From: a virus
Strand: one strand, 5' to 3'
Virus record (IMG/VR): IMGVR_UViG_3300026455_000021
Span: 1 to 44,340 of that record
Length of the DNA stretch: 44,340 nt
Shown here one piece after another: positions 7,046 through 15,770 of the stretch; position 1 is the first letter of the stretch, and the number at the start of each line of letters is the position of its first letter. The notes under the pieces were generated by a model. It was not told the DNA's origin. It saw only the letters and a program-made list of their open reading frames with translations, and did not search any database. The position numbers were made by a program, and so were the translations under genes.

Positions 7046-7558
7046 ATGCGCGATACTAAAGATATCCTAAAAAACATACAAAACATATATGATTCTAACA
7101 ATTCATTAAACATTCTCAAGGATTTTGAGAGGGTGCTAGATGAACTAGATGTATATGTGTATGAAAACTGGTTAGACGGCGAGCTCGTCGAGGGACCTGT
7201 AGAATCCAGATATTTCGTCTCCTGTACATTTATGTGGCCAGAAAAAGAAATGCCCAATCCTAAAGGTGGACAAAGATTGTTAGAGTACGGTTGTAGAGTA
7301 TTCTTCCAAGAAGACGAAGTATCAACAGTAAGAAAGATTAAATCACCCGATGACATCAGACCGGGTACAAGGAAAGGCAAGATTGATACTAAAAAAGTTT
7401 GGTTAGTTGAAATCCGTATGCCTAAAAAATTAATGTTTGATATTGACAAAGGCTACAGCACTCTCAAGAAAAACAAAGTAAATGACCCTATGTCTAATAT
7501 TCCAGTTGCTCCGGTCAATACTAACCAACCAGTCGAAGACATTGGAGCTACACCATGA
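7046..7558 (+). CDS. Conserved phage protein, probable virion-related
   Basis: 170 residues. A helical N-terminus (residues 1-40) precedes a region with VENWLDGELVEGPVESRY-like acidic/aromatic sequence (YENWLDGELVEGP), then FMWPEKEMPNPKGGQRLLEYG and RKGKIDTKKVWLVEIRMPK, and a disordered Pro/Asn tail. I recognise it as conserved in marine T4-like phages without known function. The ATG lies 12 bases after an AGGA; the stop overlaps the next start by four bases, so the pair is probably translated together. Confidence 0.65.
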   Translation: MRDTKDILKNIQNIYDSNNSLNILKDFERVLDELDVYVYENWLDGELVEGPVESRYFVSCTFMWPEKEMPNPKGGQRLLEYGCRVFFQEDEVSTVRKIKSPDDIRPGTRKGKIDTKKVWLVEIRMPKKLMFDIDKGYSTLKKNKVNDPMSNIPVAPVNTNQPVEDIGATP

Positions 7559-8292
7559 GACAACTACGAGAAGGTCTTAGACCCAACGACCTAGAAGACA
7601 TGGTCGTTTCTCTTTTCGAGATAGATGCTTTCCAAAGCAAAATGGGCGATGACCGTGATGTCTGTGTATTAAGTTTCCGAGTGAGGGATCGAGCACCAGC
7701 TAAAGACATGATGGAATTCATCGAAAAAGGTTTTGATTTTGTTTTAGATTCAGATGTCAGTGCCGGCGAAGATCGTTACGGGCAATATCATGTATTTGTT
7801 GAATTAAAGAGAACACCTAACTTAGCAAAACAGATAACAGAACTTGCCGACGGTATGAGAAGATTGACCGGTGTTGATAACTGGCGATTCAAATATTATA
7901 AACAGTTCAAAGCACACGATCTCAATGAAGATAATGTAAACAAAGTCGTTCCTACTAGTGCCAACGACTACGACATGATGATGGAAAACATCCGTGTGGA
8001 AAGCATACAGAAGTTTTTTAACAAAACCTACAAAGACGAAATAGTAGTAGAAGGCAATAGAGTAACTATCACAAAACCCTTTGGTATCAAGATGAATTTT
8101 GATATTGTAGGTTTCGGAGATAAGGATTCTATCTCCAGAGATCTAAATGAAACATTAAAGATGGATACCAAGAGCACCGCAGAAGCCATGTGGTTAACTA
8201 AACTTCTTGGCGATTTTAACATCAACAAATATGGTGAATCATTTGTTTTAGAAAATGGTAACAAGGCCATGTCTATAAGGATCGTATTCTAA
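7555..8292 (+). CDS. Conserved phage protein, probable virion-related
   Basis: 245 residues with the opening MRQLREGLRPNDLEDMVVSL and a two-domain appearance: an alpha/beta part (residues 30-130, with VCVLSFRVRDRAPAKDMMEF and FVELKRTPNLAKQI) and a C-terminal part with MFDIVGFGDKDSI-like sequence (MNFDIVGFGDKDSISRDL). It is typical of a conserved marine T4-like phage gene that pairs with the preceding one. No enzymatic motif is seen. It directly precedes the lysis genes with a one-base overlap. Confidence 0.65.
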   Translation: MRQLREGLRPNDLEDMVVSLFEIDAFQSKMGDDRDVCVLSFRVRDRAPAKDMMEFIEKGFDFVLDSDVSAGEDRYGQYHVFVELKRTPNLAKQITELADGMRRLTGVDNWRFKYYKQFKAHDLNEDNVNKVVPTSANDYDMMMENIRVESIQKFFNKTYKDEIVVEGNRVTITKPFGIKMNFDIVGFGDKDSISRDLNETLKMDTKSTAEAMWLTKLLGDFNINKYGESFVLENGNKAMSIRIVF

Positions 8293-8744
8293 TGTGGTGG
8301 CTTGCCTTTATTCCCGATAGCTTGTTACAATTTTTTGTACATGCTATAACAATTCTAGGACTAGCAGGAATCATTTTAGGTTCTGTTGCTAGACATATAA
8401 TCTTTATCGAACACTATGGTTTAATGATAAGGATAGTAGGTGCTGTGATGTTTGTAGCTGGCGTATTTTTTGAAGGCGGCTATGCTACTGAAATGGCATG
8501 GAGAGCTAGAGTCGAGGAATTACAAGCCAAGTTAGCCATAGCAGAACAGCAATCGGCTGATGCTAATGCTGCTCTAGAAGTAGAAAGATTGAAAAAACAA
8601 AAGGTAATAACACAAACTGTTACCGAAATACAAGAAAGAATAGTAGAGAAAGAAAAGGTTATCAATGCCGAATGTAAAATTTCAGACGAAGCTGAACAAA
8701 TTTACAGACGAGCAGTAAAAGGACCAGCGGAGGAAAAGAAATGA
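8292..8744 (+). CDS. Inner-membrane spanin (i-spanin, Rz-like)
   Basis: 150 residues. Two hydrophobic segments (about 11-33 and 44-62) are followed by a long coiled coil (68-125) and a NAECKISDEAEQIYRRAV end, a pattern seen at the tail of Rz-like spanins. The next gene is a lipoprotein overlapping it by four bases, the usual Rz/Rz1 arrangement. Together the two would span the periplasm and fuse membranes in the last step of lysis. Two membrane segments instead of the usual one would place both ends in the periplasm. Confidence 0.7.
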   Translation: MWWLAFIPDSLLQFFVHAITILGLAGIILGSVARHIIFIEHYGLMIRIVGAVMFVAGVFFEGGYATEMAWRARVEELQAKLAIAEQQSADANAALEVERLKKQKVITQTVTEIQERIVEKEKVINAECKISDEAEQIYRRAVKGPAEEKK

Positions 8745-9019
8745 AACAGATTCTAATACTTCCTGCGATCGGCCTACTGCTAACAGGCTGTATGACTACA
8801 GCACCAGTAACTTATAAATTTCCAGATGTACCACCGGAATTGATGGTGCCAGCTGAACCTTTAAAAGATCTACCCAAAGGTAAAAAACCAGAACTAAGTG
8901 ATATCTTAAAAAATGTCAACGAAAATTATGGTCATTATTATGAACTTAGAAACAAGTACAATCTTTGGATAGACTGGTACAATCAACAGAAAAAGATACA
9001 CGAGGACGCTACAAAGTAA
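8741..9019 (+). CDS. Outer-membrane lipoprotein spanin (o-spanin, Rz1-like)
   Basis: 92 residues with a clear lipoprotein signal: MKQILILPAIGLLLTGC, lipobox LLTGC with the modified Cys at position 17. The mature part is Pro-rich (FPDVPPELMVPAEPLKDLP), as in Rz1-type proteins, then has a helical part (DILKNVNENYGHYYELRNKY). The four-base overlap with the coiled-coil membrane protein upstream supports a spanin pair. Its dependence on host lipoprotein sorting indicates a Gram-negative host. Confidence 0.8.
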   Translation: MKQILILPAIGLLLTGCMTTAPVTYKFPDVPPELMVPAEPLKDLPKGKKPELSDILKNVNENYGHYYELRNKYNLWIDWYNQQKKIHEDATK

Positions 9020-9038
9020 ATTTTTAGAGGAGCGAAAA

Positions 9039-9536
9039 ATGAGCGAAGAGTATTCAAAATTGAGCGCAAGCGAAAAGAAAAAAGAAGATTGGATGAATAG
9101 TAAATGGCGTCCTATGATGGGCTGGATGTACATGTCAGTATGTACTTTCGACTTCATGGTCGCTCCTATCCTTTGGAGTTTAGTACAGACTCTAGGACAT
9201 GGTAATGTATCAACACAGTGGCAACCACTTACACTCCAAGGCGCAGGATTATTCCATGTGGCTATGGGTGCTGTGCTAGGTATCGCTGCGTTTGGTCGTA
9301 CACAGGAAAAGCTAGCAGGAGCAAATAATGGCGGAGCACCTACAATGGGTACAACCTATACACCACCACCGAGCACTCCATCATCTAGCGGTTTCAACTC
9401 ACCTGCTCCGGCAGCACCTTCATTTGGTTCACCTAGCAGTTTTGGAGCAGCACCAGCTGATACTTCGGCTCCTGCTACAGCAGCACCAGCACCAACAACA
9501 GGTATGCCTGGTAGGAGTTCATTGAGCAAAAATTAA
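9039..9536 (+). CDS. Holin, three-TM GTA-holin-like, with Pro/Ala/Ser-rich tail
   Basis: 165 residues. The first 95 resemble the 3-TM holin family found in gene transfer agents: a charged N-terminus, KWRPMMGWMYMSVCTFDFMV, a further hydrophobic segment, and LFHVAMGAVLGIAAFGR. The remaining ~70 residues are low-complexity Pro/Ala/Ser/Thr/Gly repeats unusual for holins. GAGG six bases before the ATG is a good ribosome site. It follows the spanin genes; the endolysin lies 11 kb downstream. Membrane topology is inferred from hydrophobicity by eye. Confidence 0.7.
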   Translation: MSEEYSKLSASEKKKEDWMNSKWRPMMGWMYMSVCTFDFMVAPILWSLVQTLGHGNVSTQWQPLTLQGAGLFHVAMGAVLGIAAFGRTQEKLAGANNGGAPTMGTTYTPPPSTPSSSGFNSPAPAAPSFGSPSSFGAAPADTSAPATAAPAPTTGMPGRSSLSKN

Positions 9537-9580
9537 TCAAGATTGCTTGATCTTAATAAGGAGATCAGCTAAAATATAGT

Positions 9581-10414
9581 ATGAACTACTATAGTACATT
9601 AGGTGTTGCGCAAACCGCGTCACAAGATGAGATTAAAACTGCGTATCGTAAGCTAGCCATGAAACACCACCCAGATAGAGGTGGTGATCCTAAAAAGTTT
9701 CAGGCGATACAAGAAGCTTACGATACACTCAGTGACGACGAAAAACGCAGGCAGTATGATAATCCCAATCCGTTCAACAGCATGGGCGGTGGCGGAAATC
9801 CTTTTAATAATATGAATCCAGATGACATATTTGGATCATTCTTTGGCAGCGGACCTTTCAGTTTCCATTTTGGTAATAGCCCTCAGCCACAACGAAACAC
9901 CAACATAACAGCCGTCGTAGACATCACACTAGCAGATGTACTAACAGGCAAAAATATAGACGCACAGGTTAGTTTTAGAAATGGTGATACTAAATTAGTA
10001 TCTATCAATATACCAGCCGGTGTCGATGATGGTTCACAGATCAGATATCCAGGTATGGGTGATCATAGCATACCTCGATTTCCACCGGGTGATCTTATAG
10101 TATCTGTAAGGATAATACCACACCCTGTATGGCGAAGGGAAGGACTCGATCTAGTCTGCGATCATAGTGTAGATGTATGGGAAGCACTATTAGGATCTAG
10201 CCTCACAGTTACTACATTAGATAATAAGTCATTCACTATATCTGTTCCAGCAGGAACACAACCCGACACAGTATTAAGTTGTAGAGGCGAAGGTTTGCCT
10301 CATCCTAGGTCAGGGCATAGAGGTAACTTACTAGTTAGAATAAAAGTGATTATACCTAGGACACTTAGAGAAGATCAAAAACTACTAGTAGAGAAATTAA
10401 AAAATGGAATTTAA
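9581..10414 (+). CDS. DnaJ/CbpA-like co-chaperone
   Basis: 277 residues. An N-terminal J domain (1-65) carries the HPD motif in KHHPDRGGD and the helix EIKTAYRKLAM. A Gly/Asn/Phe-rich linker follows (residues 66-100), then a beta-rich C-terminal substrate-binding part. There is no Cys-rich zinc domain, so it is a class B (CbpA-like) J protein. It would stimulate host DnaK. It overlaps the deformylase gene by 11 bases and belongs to a block of folding and turnover genes. Confidence 0.88.
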   Translation: MNYYSTLGVAQTASQDEIKTAYRKLAMKHHPDRGGDPKKFQAIQEAYDTLSDDEKRRQYDNPNPFNSMGGGGNPFNNMNPDDIFGSFFGSGPFSFHFGNSPQPQRNTNITAVVDITLADVLTGKNIDAQVSFRNGDTKLVSINIPAGVDDGSQIRYPGMGDHSIPRFPPGDLIVSVRIIPHPVWRREGLDLVCDHSVDVWEALLGSSLTVTTLDNKSFTISVPAGTQPDTVLSCRGEGLPHPRSGHRGNLLVRIKVIIPRTLREDQKLLVEKLKNGI

Positions 10415-10898
10415 ATTAGGTGTACACGAAAGTCTAGTTACTCCTAGTACTAACTGGGCGTTCGGCATAGATGAAGATCCCGAATATCTAGAACAGGCCA
10501 TGATAGAATTCATGCTTAATAATAATGGTATCGGGCTTGCTGCTAATCAGGTTGGTATTACTAAAAGAGTATTTGTGATGGGTAGTAAAAACATAGAAGG
10601 ATTCCCAGAACCCTTTGCGTTATTCAACCCAAAGATATTAGAAACTAGCCAGGAAGAAAAACTAGATCAAGAAGGTTGTCTAAGTTATCCAGGACTATAT
10701 CTAATGGTCAAAAGACCTGAATGGGTCAGAGCTGAATACCAAGACAGCAAAGGTAACACACACGAAATTAAAGTAGACGGTTATCTGGCTAAATGTTTCC
10801 AACACGAATACGATCACCTAGATGGTATATGTTTTGTTGACAAAGTCAGTAAACTGAAGTTAGACTTAGCAATGAAGAAACTAAAAAAGAGAAGGTAA
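10404..10898 (+). CDS. def: Peptide deformylase
   Basis: 164 residues with all three family motifs: GIGLAANQ (42-49), EGCLS (90-94) and QHEYDHLDG (133-141). The metal ligands are C92, H134 and H138, with E135 catalytic. It removes the formyl group from nascent proteins. Marine phage deformylases are known to be active and are usually shorter than host ones, lacking the C-terminal extension; this copy keeps some 25 residues after the HEXXH motif. It lies between dnaJ and clpA. Confidence 0.93.
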   Translation: MEFKLGVHESLVTPSTNWAFGIDEDPEYLEQAMIEFMLNNNGIGLAANQVGITKRVFVMGSKNIEGFPEPFALFNPKILETSQEEKLDQEGCLSYPGLYLMVKRPEWVRAEYQDSKGNTHEIKVDGYLAKCFQHEYDHLDGICFVDKVSKLKLDLAMKKLKKRR

Positions 10899-10899
10899 T

Positions 10900-13245
10900 A
10901 TGTTAGAACCCAGTGAAAAGTTACAAGCGATTTTTGAACGTGCTATCGGATTAGCTCAACAACTGTCACACGAATATGTGACATTAGAACATCTTACCTT
11001 TGCCATAATGTGCGATGATGACATGATCAAAGCACTAAAGGAATATGGAGCCAATAGTGATTTTATAAAATCTAATCTAGAACAATTTCTTAAAAATCAA
11101 CTTAATGAAATACGCACAGACCTTAAAGGTCAAAAACCCCGAAGGACTGCTAGTGTAGAACGTGTGTTAAATCGCAGTTTCACACAAACACTGTTTAGCG
11201 GTAGACAAAAGATCGAAGTAGAAGATGTACTGATTGCGATCTTGAGTGAAAGAAAAAGTTTCGCTTTTTATTATCTAACCAAAGGCGGGATTGTCAAAGA
11301 AAAATTTATACAATATTGCCAAGGCAAATTTGAAGAAACTGACGAAGAAAACATGCCACGCAATATTCATCCATCACAGCTTGACAAGATACTTAACAAC
11401 TACTGTGTAAATCTTACTCAGATGGCCAAACAAAAGAAAATCGATCCTGTCATCGGTCGTGATGAAGAAATTGAAAATATACAATTGATTTTGGCTAGAC
11501 GAACCAAGTCTAATGTACTACTGATCGGTGAACCAGGTGTTGGTAAGACTGCTATCGCAGAAGGTCTTGCTCGCAAGATCTTTGAAAAGAAAGTACCTAA
11601 GTTCCTACACGATCACTTAGTTTATACACTAGACATTTCAGCACTACTAGCAGGCAGCAAATATCGTGGCGATTTTGAAGAACGTTGGAAAGCGGTGTTG
11701 GCAGCTTTAGAAAAGAAAGGCAAGGTGATTTTATTCATCGACGAAGCGCACATGATGAGTGGTGCCGGTGCTGCGAATGGTTCTGCTAACGATCTAGCCA
11801 ATATGCTTAAACCCATGTTGACTAAAGGCACTATGAAGGTTATTGCTTCTACGACATGGGAAGAATTCCGTAAGCACTTTGAAAAGGATCGCGCATTGAT
11901 GCGTAGATTCCAAAGAGTGAATGTCGACGAGCCTACACCGGAATTGACCGTCAAGATCATGAAGGGCGTTCGTAGATATTATGAACAGCATCACAAAGTA
12001 CGCATCACAGATGCTGCTATCGAAAATGCTGTTAAACTATCTATGAAATATATGCCAGAAAAGAAACTGCCAGATAAAGCTATCGACATCATCGACTGTG
12101 CTGCTGCTAGATTTAAAATTAGACCCGATGCAGAAACAGAAGGCGATGATATCAACATCGTTGATCTAGAACAGATCATGTTTGAAGTCAGCAAAATGAC
12201 CAAGATGCCGTTTGAAACTGTTTCTGAAAGAGAAAGCAACAGTCTTGTAAATCTCGAAAGCAACATGAAGAATACTGTGTTTGGTCAAGAAAAAGCTATC
12301 ACTAATCTAGTAGACAAGATATTTGTAGCACAGGCAGGTATGAAGTTGCCTAACAAGCCAGTGGGCTGTTTCTTGTTCGTTGGTCCTACAGGTACAGGTA
12401 AAACAGAAACTGCCAAGAAGCTGTCTGAATCACTAGGTATTCCATTAGTTAGATTTGACATGAGCGAATACCAAGAGAAACATGCTGTAGCAAAATTGAT
12501 TGGTGCTCCTCCAGGATATGTAGGCTATGAAGATAACACAGGTCTACTTATTACTAAACTACAGGAAACACCTAACTGTGTGTTGCTGTTAGATGAAATC
12601 GAAAAGGCACATCAAGACGTTACTAACATTCTGTTACAGTTGATGGATAACGGTTTTGTTACAGGTAGCAATGGTAAGATGGCCGACGGTCGAAATACTA
12701 TTTTGATCATGACATCAAACTTGGGTGCTGCTGACAACGAACAGAACACTATTGGTTTCGGAGATCTATCCAAGGACGGTGAGGACGACAAAGCAGTTAA
12801 GAAGTTCTTTGCCCCTGAATTCCGTAATAGACTCGACAGTGTTATTAAGTTTGACAAACTGTCTAAAGATACTGTACGTATTATCGTTGACAAGTTTATG
12901 AAAGATCTTAACACACAGATCAAAGACAAGTATGTTGAGATCATTATCGACGATGATGCTAGAGATTGGTTAGCAGACCGTGGTTACAATAGCAAGATGG
13001 GTGCCAGACCGTTAGCTAGAGTTATCGATAACGAAATCAAGAGCCCGCTGAGCCGTAAGATTTTGTTCGGTGAACTTAAAGATGGCGGAAGAGTATTTGT
13101 TAGAGTAGAAAATGACCAACTGGTATTCGAAGTAAAAAATCTAGGTGACGGTCTTACCAAGCTAGAAAAACGTGCGTTGAAGCAGCATAAGAAAGTATTA
13201 GATGGCAAACTATTCGATGACGAAGTACAAAACAACAACTCGTAG
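10900..13245 (+). CDS. clpA: ClpA-like AAA+ unfoldase
   Basis: 781 residues with the complete ClpA plan: an N-terminal Clp repeat domain (1-145), D1 with Walker A GEPGVGKT (from 210) and Walker B VILFIDEAH, then D2 with Walker A GPTGTGKT (from 495), VLLLDEIEKAH, and a C-terminal small domain GARPLARVID. A TIGF tripeptide-loop near residue 618 sits where ClpA carries its IGL/F ClpP-docking loop, so it could work with host ClpP. The ClpB-type coiled-coil middle domain is absent. No clpP gene is in the window. Confidence 0.9.
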   Translation: MLEPSEKLQAIFERAIGLAQQLSHEYVTLEHLTFAIMCDDDMIKALKEYGANSDFIKSNLEQFLKNQLNEIRTDLKGQKPRRTASVERVLNRSFTQTLFSGRQKIEVEDVLIAILSERKSFAFYYLTKGGIVKEKFIQYCQGKFEETDEENMPRNIHPSQLDKILNNYCVNLTQMAKQKKIDPVIGRDEEIENIQLILARRTKSNVLLIGEPGVGKTAIAEGLARKIFEKKVPKFLHDHLVYTLDISALLAGSKYRGDFEERWKAVLAALEKKGKVILFIDEAHMMSGAGAANGSANDLANMLKPMLTKGTMKVIASTTWEEFRKHFEKDRALMRRFQRVNVDEPTPELTVKIMKGVRRYYEQHHKVRITDAAIENAVKLSMKYMPEKKLPDKAIDIIDCAAARFKIRPDAETEGDDINIVDLEQIMFEVSKMTKMPFETVSERESNSLVNLESNMKNTVFGQEKAITNLVDKIFVAQAGMKLPNKPVGCFLFVGPTGTGKTETAKKLSESLGIPLVRFDMSEYQEKHAVAKLIGAPPGYVGYEDNTGLLITKLQETPNCVLLLDEIEKAHQDVTNILLQLMDNGFVTGSNGKMADGRNTILIMTSNLGAADNEQNTIGFGDLSKDGEDDKAVKKFFAPEFRNRLDSVIKFDKLSKDTVRIIVDKFMKDLNTQIKDKYVEIIIDDDARDWLADRGYNSKMGARPLARVIDNEIKSPLSRKILFGELKDGGRVFVRVENDQLVFEVKNLGDGLTKLEKRALKQHKKVLDGKLFDDEVQNNNS

Positions 13246-13882
13246 TTTTTACGGTAAGTGGCTGTATAAGTCTAGCCTAAACGTCCCCGGCGTCTCTATC
13301 ATACGGTCTAGATCTCTAGATGAAGTCATACGACTGATCGGCGGGAACGTTTTCACAAAAAATAAATTTTATGCTAAGGCCATTAATAATGCGGATGATA
13401 TTTTTAAGATCATCGATTTTATAGGAAAGTATAACATCAATGAAGATTTAGCTTTTAGGTTAGAATCAGATAATATTGATTTCTATACCAACGATCCTAG
13501 TATTTTTAAAAAGATCAATGAGAAATTTTCCAGTGTATTGAGACTGTGTGTTTCACCTAAAGAAGGAACAGAATCAGTATTATCCGATAAAAACAAAATA
13601 TTGGTAAAAAAATTTCCGGATAATACATATAAGCACAGGGTTTATCTACAACCACACAAAGTGTCTAGCATGGCAGAAAAAGCCAGAATGATTAAATGGC
13701 TTAAAGAACAAGATGGTAAAATCAGGATTACTGATACAGTATCTAGATGGTTTATCACTACTAACTGGAACTGGGATCGTAGATACGTGCTAGCCAAAGA
13801 CGAACATACCTTGTTAATGCTTAAATTGCGGTGTGGCGAAGCTGTAGGGCACGTTTACGATTACGTGCTAACCGATAAATAA
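13217..13882 (+). CDS. Conserved marine-phage protein of unknown function
   Basis: 221 residues. The opening TKYKTTTRSFYGKWLYKSSL and the later HRVYLQPHKVSSMAEKARM are patterns I associate with a family of marine phages with no assigned role. It also has RWFITTNWNWDRRYVLAKD near the C-terminus. It overlaps the end of clpA by 29 bases. The in-frame ATG at 13202 would add five residues; I prefer 13217 because the conserved-looking part begins there, but neither start has a clear ribosome site. Confidence 0.6.
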   Translation: MTKYKTTTRSFYGKWLYKSSLNVPGVSIIRSRSLDEVIRLIGGNVFTKNKFYAKAINNADDIFKIIDFIGKYNINEDLAFRLESDNIDFYTNDPSIFKKINEKFSSVLRLCVSPKEGTESVLSDKNKILVKKFPDNTYKHRVYLQPHKVSSMAEKARMIKWLKEQDGKIRITDTVSRWFITTNWNWDRRYVLAKDEHTLLMLKLRCGEAVGHVYDYVLTDK

Positions 13883-13886
13883 TATC

Positions 13887-14231
13887 ATGCCAGCACTAAG
13901 TACAGTTTTAATTTCACAGATCCATGCTAACGGAGATTTCGTTAGCGAACCCGCACAGGGCGACGGATTTTACAATTCCGGCGACGGTTTACACACCGTA
14001 CAATTTCTATTTGACAATTTCAAAGGTGCTGTATACATACAGGCTACATTAGCTGTATCACCGACAGAAAATGATTGGTTTGATGTACAGGGCTTTGAAG
14101 ACCTAGCAGCTATCGACAGTACAACACAAATAACTTCCAGATATGCTAATTTCTACGGAAATTTCGTATGGATCAGGGCAAAAGGCACACTGATCGAAGG
14201 CATGATACGCGAAATTAGATATAATCACTAA
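13887..14231 (+). CDS. Small probable virion protein
   Basis: 114 residues, almost all beta-strand by sequence (VLISQIHANGDFVSEPAQG; FDNFKGAVYIQATLAV), ending with MIREIRYNH. The pattern resembles small capsid-decoration or tail beta-sandwich proteins, but no family is certain. The octamer GATAAATA occurs six bases before its start, at 13874-13881, too near for a normal leader. Confidence 0.55.
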   Translation: MPALSTVLISQIHANGDFVSEPAQGDGFYNSGDGLHTVQFLFDNFKGAVYIQATLAVSPTENDWFDVQGFEDLAAIDSTTQITSRYANFYGNFVWIRAKGTLIEGMIREIRYNH

Positions 14232-14243
14232 CTATTCGTTTAC

Positions 14244-14251
14244 GATAAATA
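14244..14251 (+). promoter_or_regulatory. Candidate late promoter (GATAAATA)
   Basis: GATAAATA lies 29 bases before the ATG at 14281, in a short intergenic region. It would drive the cluster of proteins that carry capsid-targeting-like N-termini, consistent with late (virion) expression. Confidence 0.45.
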
Positions 14252-14280
14252 TAGTATGAATTCACGGCAAGGATCATACT

Positions 14281-15429
14281 ATGAAAACATCTGATATTCA
14301 AAATACAATAAAAAAACTGTCAGTAATACAGTTCGAAACAGCATTAAATCCCAACGACCCGCAAGGCGATTACGCAGCCAAAAAACAGGCACTAGACGAT
14401 CTAGCAGCAGATCCTGTTGCCAGCAGTGATCCCACAATAGCCAAAGCTATAGAACAGAGAAAAGCAGAACTAGATAAAGAAGCTGCTAGCAAAGGCGTGA
14501 CCAGTCAGGACGCAGACGAAGGGTTTTCTATAGGTGACGAGTTTGGTATCAGTTTTAGTGAAGATCTAGAAATTGGCACACATATCGTAGGATTTGCCGA
14601 AGATGGTATCGTAGTAGAATTAGATGATCAAGCCATACAGATGTTAGAAACACAGGGAGTGAGATTCCTTGAAGGCGAACTAGTTGAAGGTCTTAAAGAT
14701 CCTAAAGACAATCCGTGCTGGAAAGGCTACCACCCCGTAGGCACCAAAAAGAAGAACGGCAAGACTGTACCTAACTGTGTGCCTGAAGCTGCTAATCCAG
14801 CACAACAAGCTGCGATTGCTATAGCCAAGAAGAAAGCAGGCAAGACTGAAGATTACAATCCCGAGTATGATGATGAAGCCGGAATGGCCGACAACAATCT
14901 AGAAACACTAAGACGTGCTGTAGACGGTTTAGACGATCTTATACAGACAGGCGATAACTTGCCTGAATGGTGCCAGGAAAAGATCGCTGTAGCTAAAAAT
15001 ATGCTAGTAGCAGTGTGGGATTATATGGAATCAGAAGAAGCCACACATCAAGAAACAGAAGCCATGAACATGCCATTTGCTGGCGCTGCTGTTGGGCATA
15101 AAGAAGGTCCAGCCGGTCAACTGAAAGGCCGCATGAAGCGTCCGGCTAGCGCAGGAGATCTAGTAGGCGGTGAGAGCATCGAGAATGAAGCCAAGTATCA
15201 TGGCAAGGAAGTTCCGCTAGGTAAAAAACTTCCCGGTGATGTTAAAAAATCTAAAGTCTATGTACGCGATCCAAAGACCGGCAACATTAAAAAAGTAAAC
15301 TTTGGTGATAAGAAAATGCGTATTAAGAAATCAAATCCTGCTCGTCGTAAGTCATTTAGAGCAAGACATAATTGCGCTAATCCAGGACCACGCACTAAAG
15401 CTCGTTACTGGTCATGTAGGAGCTGGTAA
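14281..15429 (+). CDS. Probable capsid-internal/core protein with conserved basic C-terminus
   Basis: 382 residues, acidic overall in the first two thirds. It contains NPCWKGYHPVGTKKKNGKTV with PNCVPE, a signature frequent in marine T4-like phage proteins, and ends in a very basic part with RARHNCANPGPRTKARYWSC, resembling DUF5872-type tails. The N-terminus MKTSDIQNTI fits the D/E-L/I pattern at positions 5-6 shared by its neighbours. A prohead-core or packaged-protein role is inference. Its stop overlaps the next ATG by one base. Confidence 0.65.
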   Translation: MKTSDIQNTIKKLSVIQFETALNPNDPQGDYAAKKQALDDLAADPVASSDPTIAKAIEQRKAELDKEAASKGVTSQDADEGFSIGDEFGISFSEDLEIGTHIVGFAEDGIVVELDDQAIQMLETQGVRFLEGELVEGLKDPKDNPCWKGYHPVGTKKKNGKTVPNCVPEAANPAQQAAIAIAKKKAGKTEDYNPEYDDEAGMADNNLETLRRAVDGLDDLIQTGDNLPEWCQEKIAVAKNMLVAVWDYMESEEATHQETEAMNMPFAGAAVGHKEGPAGQLKGRMKRPASAGDLVGGESIENEAKYHGKEVPLGKKLPGDVKKSKVYVRDPKTGNIKKVNFGDKKMRIKKSNPARRKSFRARHNCANPGPRTKARYWSCRSW

Positions 15430-15770
15430 TGAGATTACAAGAGCTTTTTGCATCTCTTGAGAAAGAACAAGATCATAGACTAGATCCTGAAATAAACTAT
15501 CTAGCTGATCTTAAATTTTTCATCGACAACGATAATGATATCTTGTCTAAATTTTTCTTTCCTGCTATAAAACAACATAAAGACACTGCGTCACCAGACG
15601 ACTATCATCACTATGTTGAACCCATTAAAAAGACCATAGTGATTTATTGTAAGAAACATGATCTCGATGATGTCAAAGATGACATATTCGGTGAAGATGA
15701 TATTCTAGAACTAGCTAAGAGAATGGCTCAAGAACAACATAGATATATAGACCGAGGCGATTACGAATAA
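15429..15770 (+). CDS. Small protein with capsid-targeting-like N-terminus
   Basis: 113 residues beginning MRLQELFASLEKE. The rest is acidic and helical (YLADLKFFIDNDNDILSKFF; DDIFGEDDILELAKRMAQE). No family recognised. The N-terminal pattern M-[RK]-x-x-[EQD]-L-F is shared with the next genes, and one-base overlaps on both sides tie it into the same unit. Confidence 0.6.
   Translation: MRLQELFASLEKEQDHRLDPEINYLADLKFFIDNDNDILSKFFFPAIKQHKDTASPDDYHHYVEPIKKTIVIYCKKHDLDDVKDDIFGEDDILELAKRMAQEQHRYIDRGDYE

Noticed and set aside
7046-8292. Candidate gp62 (clamp-loader small subunit) near gp44
   Set aside because: Neither protein shows recognisable gp62 features, and they are separated from gp44 by phoH on the other strand.
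9328-9525. A 65-residue His/Leu-rich frame inside the holin gene
   Set aside because: It is a shadow of the repetitive Pro/Ala/Ser codons of the holin tail in another frame, without a ribosome site.
9548-9567. Hairpin TGATCT / AGATCA with 8-base loop before dnaJ, overlapping AAGGAG
   Set aside because: The AAGGAG is about 17 bases before the ATG, too far for the ribosome site, and the short stem may be chance; no loop similarity to the gp43 hairpins.
13874-13881. GATAAATA as a late promoter for the gene at 13887
   Set aside because: Only five bases separate it from the ATG, so a normal leader is impossible; it may be chance or belong to a leaderless transcript.
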